In this document: positions 16,312-24,035 of the stretch, in pieces
Numbering within the stretch: the first letter of the stretch is position 1
How the letters are laid out: each line of letters starts with the position of its first letter
NCBI GenBank assembly: GCA_002067745.1
Contig: MVRU01000012.1
Coordinates: 1 to 49,125, forward strand
Reading direction: 5' to 3'
DNA: 49,125 nucleotides
DNA from: Syntrophus sp. PtaU1.Bin005
GTDB taxonomy: Bacteria; Desulfobacterota; Syntrophia; Syntrophales; Syntrophaceae
The notes under the pieces: generated by a model
Told to the model about the DNA's origin: nothing
Seen by the model: only the letters and a program-made list of their open reading frames with translations
The model's database searches: none
Made by a program: the position numbers and the translations under genes

Positions 16312-17135
16312 AGGACGATCGTAATCGAGAGCTTTTCCCTGCCGGCAGCGGCAGAACCGGCCAGAGGCGAACCAGGGTCTTTTCTTTCACCGTCGGGGTA
16401 TGGTTTTCATGGCTTTTTCTTGTGGCGGGATGTGTCACAGTCAATCAGGAGCAGGCGGAATCCCATATGAACATAGGGGTCGCCTATATGCAATCGGGGG
16501 AATATAACTCCGCACTGAAGGAGTTGCTCAAGGCGGAGAAGCTGGGGGAAGCGAATCCAAAGATCCACTACCTGCTGGGGATCGCCTACAGCGGCAAAGG
16601 GCTTCAGGAGCTCGCCATCGCAGAGATGAAAAAAGCCATCAGCCTGGATAACAACTACTCGGAGGCGCACAACTTCCTAGGGACGATCTATCTGAACATG
16701 GAAAAGTGGGATCTGGCCATAGAATCCTTTGAAAAGGCCCTGGCCAACATCCTTTACGACACACCGGCAAAAGCTCATTACAATATGGGGCTGGCCTATT
16801 ACCACAAGGGGAGTTATGCGGCCGCACTGCAGCAGTACGGCCTGGCGAGCACACAGAACCCTGAACCCGCCGATTTGCCATTTCTCGAAAAGAACTGGGG
16901 AATCGCCCTTCTCGCCTCCGGGCGTCCCCATGAAGCCCTCAAGCATTTGCAGAAGTCGGTAGAATTGGTTCCCGCCCTGGCAGAGTCCTATTACTGGATC
17001 GGGCAATGTTTTGTCGAGCAGGGAAACAGGGAGAAGGCGAAAGAGGCGTTCCAGGAGGTGATCCGGCTGGCGCCCGATACGGAGTGGGGTGAAAAATCCA
17101 GAAAGAAGATCCGGGAACTGTCCTTCCGTCGCTGA
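16308..17135 (+). CDS. TPR lipoprotein (PilF/PilW-like)
   Basis: A 275-residue lipoprotein built of tetratricopeptide repeats. An unusually long basic N-terminus precedes a hydrophobic stretch and the lipobox L-V-A-G-C at about residue 42. About six TPR units follow, for example A-E-S-H-M-N-I-G-V-A-Y-M-Q-S-G-E-Y-N-S-A, H-Y-L-L-G-I-A-Y, A-H-N-F-L-G-T-I-Y and Y-Y-W-I-G-Q-C-F. The layout resembles PilF/PilW, the outer-membrane lipoprotein that assists type IV pilus secretin assembly, but no pilus genes are in this window. A general envelope assembly role is as likely. The ATG overlaps the HD stop (ATGA). Confidence 0.82.
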   Translation: MKDDRNRELFPAGSGRTGQRRTRVFSFTVGVWFSWLFLVAGCVTVNQEQAESHMNIGVAYMQSGEYNSALKELLKAEKLGEANPKIHYLLGIAYSGKGLQELAIAEMKKAISLDNNYSEAHNFLGTIYLNMEKWDLAIESFEKALANILYDTPAKAHYNMGLAYYHKGSYAAALQQYGLASTQNPEPADLPFLEKNWGIALLASGRPHEALKHLQKSVELVPALAESYYWIGQCFVEQGNREKAKEAFQEVIRLAPDTEWGEKSRKKIRELSFRR

Positions 17136-17221
17136 CCTGCGGAAGATGCCTGCTCTCATCCGTGGTCGCGGCAGGTATGCCGGAAAAAGAATCGCCGTTT
17201 GCATCAAGGAGAACATGTGTC

Positions 17222-17962
17222 ATGATGAAGAAAGAAAATGTCTGGTGTTGTATCATTCCTGTACTTGTCGCCATCTTCGTTCTTTCTGCCTGTACAAGGT
17301 ATGAAAGGCAGGTGGTTCCCTTCAAAGTCCCTGCCGCCTACCCCAATGTCCAGTCGGCGGCCGGTGCTCAGATTGCCTCACGGTCCTATGATGACAACCG
17401 GGAGGCCCAGAATGCATTCGGCTTTGACATCCGCGGCGCCGGAATCCTTCCTGTTCAGGTTGTTTTTGACAACAAGGGGCCCTCGCCCCTGGAGATCATT
17501 CCGGAACAGACCTGGCTGATCGATGAAGAAAGCAACATGTGGCCGATTCTTGACGCGCGGATGGCGTATGACCGGATCGAGAAGGCGACCAAATTCGGAA
17601 AGGTGGCCCCTGAAGCGGCGACCACGGGCTTGCTGGGTGGTGCGGCAGGGGCCCTTCTTGGAGCAGCCGTCGGCATCGTCACAGGGACCAATGTCGGGGA
17701 GGCATTGGGGAAGGGTGCGGCCATCGGAGCCGCTGCCGGAGCAACCCTTGGAGGAATCAAGGGGATGACCGATGCTGACGTCCAGCGGGAAATCAACGAA
17801 GATCTCGCTACCCGTTCTCTGGAAAAAAGGGCCATCCAGGCGGGAGAAATCGCTCATGGATTCCTTTTCTTTCCCGGGGAGGCGAAAAAAGCCCGGGAGC
17901 TTCGGCTGATGGTGCGGGACATCGAAACGGGCAAGACGTTCCGGCTCTTCATGCCCCTGTGA
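17222..17962 (+). CDS. lipoprotein with glycine-zipper segment
   Basis: A 246-residue predicted lipoprotein. From ATG 17222 the frame gives a hydrophobic signal ending in the lipobox F-V-L-S-A-C. The first 100 mature residues are soluble. A Gly/Ala-rich zipper follows (G-L-L-G-G-A-A-G-A-L-L-G-A-A-V-G and G-A-A-A-G-A-T-L-G-G), a pattern that inserts in or packs against membranes in outer-membrane lipoproteins such as the SlyB/17-kDa type. The tail has a soluble domain ending R-L-F-M-P-L. An in-frame ATG at 17162 is rejected because the signal peptide would be buried. It lies 86 bases after the TPR lipoprotein and may share its transcript. Confidence 0.72.
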   Translation: MMKKENVWCCIIPVLVAIFVLSACTRYERQVVPFKVPAAYPNVQSAAGAQIASRSYDDNREAQNAFGFDIRGAGILPVQVVFDNKGPSPLEIIPEQTWLIDEESNMWPILDARMAYDRIEKATKFGKVAPEAATTGLLGGAAGALLGAAVGIVTGTNVGEALGKGAAIGAAAGATLGGIKGMTDADVQREINEDLATRSLEKRAIQAGEIAHGFLFFPGEAKKARELRLMVRDIETGKTFRLFMPL

Positions 17963-18200
17963 CAAAAAAAAGATAAAAAACGAACACGCTGCGCAAACAG
18001 TCCAGGGCGATCCGGGCCTGGAACCCCTCCATCGACGTTGGGAAGGATGAGTCCCCGCCTTTTGTTCTGAAGAATGCTTTTCCATATTATATCAGACACA
18101 TCGGGTTATTTTATGCTCCTGAAATTCAAGAGGATCATGGCGGAAATCCTCAGCCGAATTTTTAAGTTTGGCTTAAGGAATTAGCTGATAAAAAATAAGG

Positions 18201-18227
18201 TTGACATAATGAGTTTTCTTATGTTAA
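18201..18227 (+). promoter_or_regulatory. possible promoter very close to the SLT start
   Basis: TTGACA at 18201-18206 is a perfect -35. The best -10 candidates are TGTTAA (18222-18227, 15-base spacer) or the overlapping TTAACC (17-base spacer). Transcription would begin only a few bases before the ATG at 18238. Confidence 0.35.
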
Positions 18228-18237
18228 CCAAGCGCCC

Positions 18238-18849
18238 ATGAGAAAATACAGAAAGCAGTGTTTCAGTGTTTTATCATGCCTCATCATTATCTTTCTGGGC
18301 TTCCCTGATCTTTCCGGTTCAGAGGCAATAGCCGGGGAAAGTAAAGCGTCCGAAGCAGTCGTCTGCAAAGTTGAGCAGCACTTGAAGGATAAGAAGGCAA
18401 AACTGGGCGGTAGAAATCTGCGGGCTGTTGCCCAAACCGTCTGCAGAGAATCGCAGATTCGCAATGTGGATTACCGCCTTGTTCTTGCCGTGATGGAAGT
18501 GGAGAGCAACTACAGGCATGATGCCGTTTCACCCGACGGCTCAAAAGGAATTATGCAGCTGAAGCCGTCAACAGCCCGGGGAATTGTTCGAAAGGCCGAC
18601 CCCGCAAGCAATGGCTCTTTAGATCTCTTTGATCCGAGAACAAACATCAAAATCGGCGTGTATTTTTTATCGCAGCTGCTTGATGAATTCAAAACGCTCC
18701 GGAAGGCTTTATATGCCTATAACGTGGGGCCGTACCGGGCAAAGCGACATCTGGCCAGGATGCCGGATCACAAAGATCCGAACAGCACGTTTACCCAGCG
18801 GGTCATCAGTGCCTTTCAGAGCAATCGTTTAACCCTGCCTGCCATCTAG
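18238..18849 (+). CDS. lytic transglycosylase (SLT domain)
   Basis: A 203-residue soluble lytic transglycosylase that cleaves the glycan backbone of peptidoglycan to 1,6-anhydro products. A signal peptide (M-R-K-Y-R-K then C-F-S-V-L-S-C-L-I-I-I-F) directs it to the periplasm. The SLT fold is shown by M-E-V-E-S-N-Y-R-H-D-A-V-S with the catalytic Glu near residue 89, G-S-K-G-I-M-Q-L-K-P-S-T-A near 104, and A-L-Y-A-Y-N-V-G-P near 160. No ribosome binding site is visible before the ATG. The stop overlaps that of the convergent UPF0182 gene by four bases (CTAG). Confidence 0.9.
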   Translation: MRKYRKQCFSVLSCLIIIFLGFPDLSGSEAIAGESKASEAVVCKVEQHLKDKKAKLGGRNLRAVAQTVCRESQIRNVDYRLVLAVMEVESNYRHDAVSPDGSKGIMQLKPSTARGIVRKADPASNGSLDLFDPRTNIKIGVYFLSQLLDEFKTLRKALYAYNVGPYRAKRHLARMPDHKDPNSTFTQRVISAFQSNRLTLPAI

Positions 18850-21596
18850 TCCTTTTTTTCCAGCTTCTTCAGCAGGTTCGCCATCTTGTCCAGCTCCTCC
18901 CCGTAAGAGCCCCAATTCCCGCGCTTCAGAAAATCCTGGGCCCGTCGATAATGCTCCAGAGCCTTAAGGCCGATTCCCCGGTCCGTTTCTTCTGAAACGG
19001 ACCCGCTGCCTTGAACGGCTGCCGTCCGAGGCTCAGCAGTCGGCGTCTCGCCGTCCCGGGAAAGTTTTCCCCCGAAAATCCGCTGAAGGGACAATTCCAG
19101 GTTTTCCTCCATGGCGATGGCATTGCCGTAAGCGGCAATAACTCTCTTCAATTCGGGAAGCTGGCCTTTTTCCGCCGCCAGGTAGAGGGAACTGACGTAA
19201 AGAAGCGATTTTTCAATCGGGATCACGAGAAGACTGCCCCGGATCACCTGTGAACCGCTTTGGTTCCAGAGAGAAATCTGCTTGGAGATTTCCGTATCCT
19301 GATCAATGCGGGCTTCGATCTGGCGTGTTCCGTAGACGAGTTTCTGCTTCGGAAAATGGTAAACGATCATTTTCCCGTAGTTTGGTGCATCGCAGCGGGC
19401 GGCCATCCACGCCGAGAGGTTATCCTTGTTGCTGGGTGTGAACGGAAGCAGGAGGATGTATTCCTCCCTGCTTTCCTCTGGAAGCTTCATGATGGTGTAA
19501 TAAGGCTCCATCTCTTCATTGTTCTCCGCACCGAATTTACGGGGGATGGTCCAGAGGTCTTCCTTGTTGTAAAAAACCTGAGGGTCTTCCATGTGGTAGG
19601 TTCGGAGCATTCTGGCCTGGATGGACATCATGCCGGCGGGATAACGGATATGACTCAGGAGATCTGCCGGCATTGTGGAAAGGGGACGAAAAACGCCTGG
19701 AAACATGCGGGCATAGGTCTTGATGATCGGATCGTTGAGATCGCTGATATAAAGCTGAACCGTTCCATCGTAGGCGTCAACGGTCGCCTTCAGGGAATTG
19801 CGGATGTAGTTGCCGATGCCGGCAACGGGTTCGGAATAGGGAAACCTGGTCGTGGTGGTGTAACCATCGACGAACCAGACAAGCCTGCCCTCCTTGGTAA
19901 TGACGAGATAGGGGTCTTTATCGAGGCGGATGAAGGGCACAATCCGGGCAATCCGTTCCTCGATGTCCCGATAAAACATGATTTTGCTCTTCGGGGTAAT
20001 GTCATCGGACAGCAGGATCGTCAACGAACCGAAGCGAGCCGCGAAAAGCAGCTTCTTCAAGAAGGAGAGAGGCACCCCTCCCTTGCCGTCGTAGCGGGAA
20101 TAGACGTTCTTGTCCCCCACGGGATAATCGAATTCAGGCCTCTTCGTGTTGACAAAGACATAGTCATTGGATTTTTCCCCGTAGTAGATCTTTGGCTGTT
20201 TGACGACGACGGAGGTGGTAGAAACCGGCGGAATATCACGAATAAAAAATTCGGGAAGCCCCTCCTGGGAAATTCGGTTGACCGGACCCATGACAACGCC
20301 GTAACCATGCGTATAGGTGAGGTGCTCATTGACCCAGCTTCGCGAGGGCAGCGACGCGTAGGAAATCTCCCGGGGTGAAAGCATGATCTGGCGATACTCC
20401 CCGTTGATGATGTAGCGGTCATTATCGACATCAAGGAACTTGTAATACGTCCGGATCTCCTGCATCTGGCTGTAGGTCTGTAAAAGGGGGCCATGGTTCC
20501 ACAGCCGGATGTTCTTGATGGTCAGAGAATTCTTCACCAGGTCCTGCTGGGTCAGCGTATTGTCCGCCGGAAATTCGCTGTCCTCTATATGATTGAGTCC
20601 GTAGGCGATCCTTGTATACCGGATATTGTGTTCGAGATAGGGCCGCTCAAGAACAATCTCGTTGGGGACAACCTTGAATTTCTGGATGAAGGAAGGATAC
20701 AGGCCCCGGCCGATCACCATGACCAGCAACAGGAGCAGCACGGAGACTGCCGGTATCCGCCAGGACTTCCCGAAGGCAAAGGCGAAAAGAGAGGCTCCAC
20801 AGAGGATGCTGAGAACCATGAGCAACCGGAGGACCGACAGCTGGGTTGTTGTATCGGTATAGCCGGGACCGAAGACCACCCCCCGCTTTGTAAACAGCAC
20901 CTCCATCAGTTGAAGCCAGAAGCCGAAAGACCCCAGGAAAAAAAGCAGGGCGATCAGGATGAGAAGGTGCGTCTTTGCCGCGGGGAGAACATGGAATGTT
21001 TTCGGCGGGAAAAACAGAAACGAGCGGCGGAGAAAGTAGAGAATGCCCGTAGCGACGGCAGTAAGGATCAGGGTTGAAAAAAGCCAGGAAGAAAGTTCCT
21101 GAAGAAGAGGCAGCCGAAAAGCAAAAAAACCGATGTCATAGTGAAACAGGGGATCCTTCAGATCAAAGGGGACCGCATAAAAGAAACTCAGGATGCTTTT
21201 CCAGAGATAGGCCGCTTTCATGGCGGCAGCGTAACTGAAGAGAAGAGAGAGCAGAAAAATGATCGTACGAAGCGGACCCAGGGTGGGCAGTCGATGGGGA
21301 TGGGGGAAGGAGCCCTGCTGGTCGGTCACGCCGGACGGCGGCGAAAGGCGGTCGGCCAGGTAAAGATTGAAGAAGAAGATCACAAAAAACAGCACACCGA
21401 AAAAAGCGGCTGAGGCAATGGAACTCCAGAGCGTCACGGTGAAAATCGGCTCGTAGCCGACTTCCTGAAACCAGAACCAGTCGGTGAGCAGACGGATGAT
21501 CTGCCAGAAGAAGCTGATGCCGATAAAGGCGGCCAGAAAGAAAATCAACCCTTTGTAACTGCGGGTCCCTGTAGACGGCACCTTTAGACCAGGCAT
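18846..21596 (-). CDS. UPF0182 family membrane protein
   Basis: A 916-residue protein of the UPF0182 family (COG1615), large membrane proteins of unknown function in Actinobacteria, Cyanobacteria and Desulfobacterota. About seven transmembrane segments occupy the first 300 residues. A long extracytoplasmic part follows, with family-typical stretches such as F-K-V-V-P-N-E-I-V-L-E-R-P-Y-L-E-H-N-I, Y-T-H-G-Y-G-V-V-M-G-P-V-N, I-Y-Y-G-E-K-S and P-G-V-F-R-P-L-S. The C-terminus ends in a charged helical region. The start overlaps the end of rlmN by 13 bases with AGGAG upstream, so it is translated from the rlmN transcript. Function and substrate are unknown. Confidence 0.92.
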   Translation of the reverse strand: MPGLKVPSTGTRSYKGLIFFLAAFIGISFFWQIIRLLTDWFWFQEVGYEPIFTVTLWSSIASAAFFGVLFFVIFFFNLYLADRLSPPSGVTDQQGSFPHPHRLPTLGPLRTIIFLLSLLFSYAAAMKAAYLWKSILSFFYAVPFDLKDPLFHYDIGFFAFRLPLLQELSSWLFSTLILTAVATGILYFLRRSFLFFPPKTFHVLPAAKTHLLILIALLFFLGSFGFWLQLMEVLFTKRGVVFGPGYTDTTTQLSVLRLLMVLSILCGASLFAFAFGKSWRIPAVSVLLLLLVMVIGRGLYPSFIQKFKVVPNEIVLERPYLEHNIRYTRIAYGLNHIEDSEFPADNTLTQQDLVKNSLTIKNIRLWNHGPLLQTYSQMQEIRTYYKFLDVDNDRYIINGEYRQIMLSPREISYASLPSRSWVNEHLTYTHGYGVVMGPVNRISQEGLPEFFIRDIPPVSTTSVVVKQPKIYYGEKSNDYVFVNTKRPEFDYPVGDKNVYSRYDGKGGVPLSFLKKLLFAARFGSLTILLSDDITPKSKIMFYRDIEERIARIVPFIRLDKDPYLVITKEGRLVWFVDGYTTTTRFPYSEPVAGIGNYIRNSLKATVDAYDGTVQLYISDLNDPIIKTYARMFPGVFRPLSTMPADLLSHIRYPAGMMSIQARMLRTYHMEDPQVFYNKEDLWTIPRKFGAENNEEMEPYYTIMKLPEESREEYILLLPFTPSNKDNLSAWMAARCDAPNYGKMIVYHFPKQKLVYGTRQIEARIDQDTEISKQISLWNQSGSQVIRGSLLVIPIEKSLLYVSSLYLAAEKGQLPELKRVIAAYGNAIAMEENLELSLQRIFGGKLSRDGETPTAEPRTAAVQGSGSVSEETDRGIGLKALEHYRRAQDFLKRGNWGSYGEELDKMANLLKKLEKKD

Positions 21597-22648
21597 TGTG
21601 ATGTGTTCTCCTCAAGGGCTTTACCGCTCAATTGGCCGCAGGCGGCCAGAATGTCGCGCCCCCTGCTCGCCCTGATGATGGCGGTGAAATGATGTTTTAC
21701 CAGAATCTGCTGAAAGGCCAGGACGGTATCCTCCGAAGGGGACTTGAAGGGGCACCCGGGGAATTCATTGAATCGGATGAGATTGAGTTTGCAGCGGATT
21801 CCCCTCAACAGGCGGGAGAGCATTTCTGCATGGGCCGGTGACGCGTTGACGCCGTCGATCAGGATGTATTCGAAGGTCAGCATGCGGCGGCCCGGCATGG
21901 GATAATCACGGCATGCTGCAAGAAGGCTTTCCAGGGGATACTTCCAGTTGACCGGCATGAGCTGGTTCCGGACCGCATCGTCCGGGGCGTTGAGGGAAAC
22001 CGCCAGGTTGATGCAGATGTCCCGCCCCAGTTGCCGGATCATGGGAACCACACCGCAGGTGGAGAGGGTGATCTTCCTGTTCGAGAAGCCGAAGCCGTAA
22101 TCCGAGGTAAGGATGCCAAGGGCCTTCAACGTGTTTCTGTAATTGGCCAGGGGTTCTCCCATCCCCATCAGCACGATGCTGCGGACGTTGGGCCCTTCCG
22201 GCAGAGAAGAGAGGATGATCTCCAGCTGACCGGTGATTTCCGAAGGTCTGAGGTTGCGCCTGAACCCCTGCCGGGCGGTCAGGCAGAAACGGCATCCCAT
22301 GCGGCACCCGACCTGCGTGGAGATGCAGGCCGTCCAATGGTTTTTGCCGGGAATCAGGACGCTCTCGATAAAGAGGTCGTCTTCCAGGCGAAAGAGGATC
22401 TTCTTGGTTCCGTCCTTTGAAGCCTGGATTTTTTCAATTTCGGGGAGTCCAATGAAGGCGAGTTCCTCCATCTGGCTGCGGAATAGTTTGGAGAGGGTGG
22501 TCATTTCCTCGAAGGATTGCACACCGCCCCCGGAGTACAGCCATTTCATGATCTGCCGGGCCCGGTATCGCTCCTTTCCCAGACTTGAAATCAAGGCTTC
22601 GATTTCTTCAAGAGACAGATCTCGGATATTGATTCGTTTCATAGCCAA
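21584..22648 (-). CDS. rlmN: RlmN, 23S rRNA/tRNA adenine-C2 methyltransferase
   Basis: A radical-SAM methyltransferase that methylates C2 of A2503 in 23S rRNA and A37 in certain tRNAs. The cluster motif is C-R-M-G-C-R-F-C (Cys115, 119, 122). The second catalytic Cys sits in R-A-S-R-G-R-D-I-L-A-A-C-G-Q-L at about 337, close to the conserved place. The N-terminal RNA-binding helices and M-G-M-G-E-P-L-A-N-Y are also present. Length (354) is typical. The frame begins with TTG at 22648, but the ATG two codons later (22642) is the more likely start. It follows icd by 67 bases on the same strand and overlaps UPF0182. Confidence 0.93.
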   Translation of the reverse strand: MAMKRINIRDLSLEEIEALISSLGKERYRARQIMKWLYSGGGVQSFEEMTTLSKLFRSQMEELAFIGLPEIEKIQASKDGTKKILFRLEDDLFIESVLIPGKNHWTACISTQVGCRMGCRFCLTARQGFRRNLRPSEITGQLEIILSSLPEGPNVRSIVLMGMGEPLANYRNTLKALGILTSDYGFGFSNRKITLSTCGVVPMIRQLGRDICINLAVSLNAPDDAVRNQLMPVNWKYPLESLLAACRDYPMPGRRMLTFEYILIDGVNASPAHAEMLSRLLRGIRCKLNLIRFNEFPGCPFKSPSEDTVLAFQQILVKHHFTAIIRASRGRDILAACGQLSGKALEENTSQCLV

Positions 22649-22715
22649 TACGATGATTGCAGTCTTTCCGGCAGGATGCCGTCTTTTGCGGCACCCGGGG
22701 CCTTTCCTGTTGATG

Positions 22716-23939
22716 TTACCGCTGCGCCAGCCTTTTTTCCAGGTTGGCTGCGATGGCGTTTATAAAACCCGGGGTGTCGACTTTGCGGTTGTGGGGGCTC
22801 GGTTCGGCGACGAGGAGCAGATCTCCCGTCAAGCTCCCCCCTTCGATCGTTTCCAGTGTGGCGGACTCCAGCATGTCCGCAAAAAGGGCGACTTCCGGTG
22901 TGGAATCGAATTCGGCGCGTTTTCGCAGCCCACCAGACCACGCAAAAATCAATGCCGTAGAGTTCGAGGACGTTTCCTCGCCTCTGAGATGCCTGTAGTA
23001 GTGCTTCTGTACCGTGCCGTGCGCCGCCTCGTATTCGTAACAGCCCATCGGTGAAACGAGGACGGAGGTCATCATCGCCAAGCTCCCGTTTGCCGAGGCG
23101 ATCATGTCCGACAGAACATCCCCGTCATAATTCTTAAGCGCCCAGAGAATGCCCCCCTCCGATTTCATGATCCGTGCGACGGCATCGTCAATCAGGGTGA
23201 AAAAATAGTCGAGGCCCTCCCTTTGAAAGGCCTCTTTCCAGGACGTTTCATATTCCCGGGCAAAGATCTCCCGGAATCGGGCGTCATAGATTTTCGAGAT
23301 CGTGTCCTTGGTGCTGAACCAGAGATCCATCTTCTGATCCAGGGCGAAGGCGAAGCAGGAGCGGGCAAAACTGGCAATCGAGTCATCGGTGTTATGGATT
23401 CCCTGAATAACGCCCGGCGAAGAAAAATCATGAATCTTCCTTCGAACGGGAGTTCCCGCTGCGGGGGTGAACACAAGCTCCGCCGTTCCAGGGCCGTCCA
23501 CGCGGATTTCGCTGTTGTCGTACACATCTCCATAGGCGTGCCTGCCGATGATAATGGGCTTCTTCCAGCTCGAAACCGCCGGTCGGATATTCCTGGCCAG
23601 GATGGGCTTTCGAAAGACCGTACCGTCCAAAGCCGACCGGATGGTTGCATTGGGACTTTTCCATGCCTCCTTCAGGTGATACTCCCGGACGCGATCCTCG
23701 TTGGCCGTTATGGTGGCGCATTTTACCCCGACGCCGTATTTTTTGATGGCCTCTGCCGCGTCGACCGTCACCCGGTCATTCGTTTCATCCCGGTGCTCCA
23801 GAGACAGATCGTAATACTCCACGGGCAGTTCCAGGTAAGGCCGGAGAAGCTTCTCCTTGACCATCTGCCACATGACCCGGGTCATCTCGTCGCCGTCCAG
23901 TTCGACAAGGGGCGTAAGGACTTTGATTTTAGCTTTCAT
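22716..23939 (-). CDS. icd: NADP-dependent isocitrate dehydrogenase, eukaryote-like type
   Basis: A 407-residue enzyme that oxidatively decarboxylates isocitrate to 2-oxoglutarate. The sequence follows the homodimeric mitochondrial/cytosolic NADP type and not the E. coli type. Examples are W-K-S-P-N-A-T-I-R (isocitrate-binding Ser, Asn and Arg), K-P-I-I-I-G-R-H-A-Y-G-D, L-K-N-Y-D-G-D-V-L-S-D, and the coenzyme site A-A-H-G-T-V followed by H-Y-x-x-H. It is complete. It lies 96 bases after the aconitase gene on the same strand, so citrate would flow to 2-oxoglutarate for glutamate synthesis. In syntrophs this branch is mainly biosynthetic, which is family knowledge and not shown here. Confidence 0.93.
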   Translation of the reverse strand: MKAKIKVLTPLVELDGDEMTRVMWQMVKEKLLRPYLELPVEYYDLSLEHRDETNDRVTVDAAEAIKKYGVGVKCATITANEDRVREYHLKEAWKSPNATIRSALDGTVFRKPILARNIRPAVSSWKKPIIIGRHAYGDVYDNSEIRVDGPGTAELVFTPAAGTPVRRKIHDFSSPGVIQGIHNTDDSIASFARSCFAFALDQKMDLWFSTKDTISKIYDARFREIFAREYETSWKEAFQREGLDYFFTLIDDAVARIMKSEGGILWALKNYDGDVLSDMIASANGSLAMMTSVLVSPMGCYEYEAAHGTVQKHYYRHLRGEETSSNSTALIFAWSGGLRKRAEFDSTPEVALFADMLESATLETIEGGSLTGDLLLVAEPSPHNRKVDTPGFINAIAANLEKRLAQR

Positions 23940-24035
23940 GAACGATCTTTCCTACCGATGTTTGGATGTTTTCCTGCCGCTCTTCCCCGGCCGAGTGTCT
24001 TCCGGATAGGATGCAGCCGTCATTGGACAGAAACC

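Noticed and set aside
19260-20378. 372-codon plus-strand frame opposite UPF0182
   Set aside because: It lies wholly antisense to a well-supported gene and shows no domain. Long antisense frames are common in G+C-rich coding DNA.
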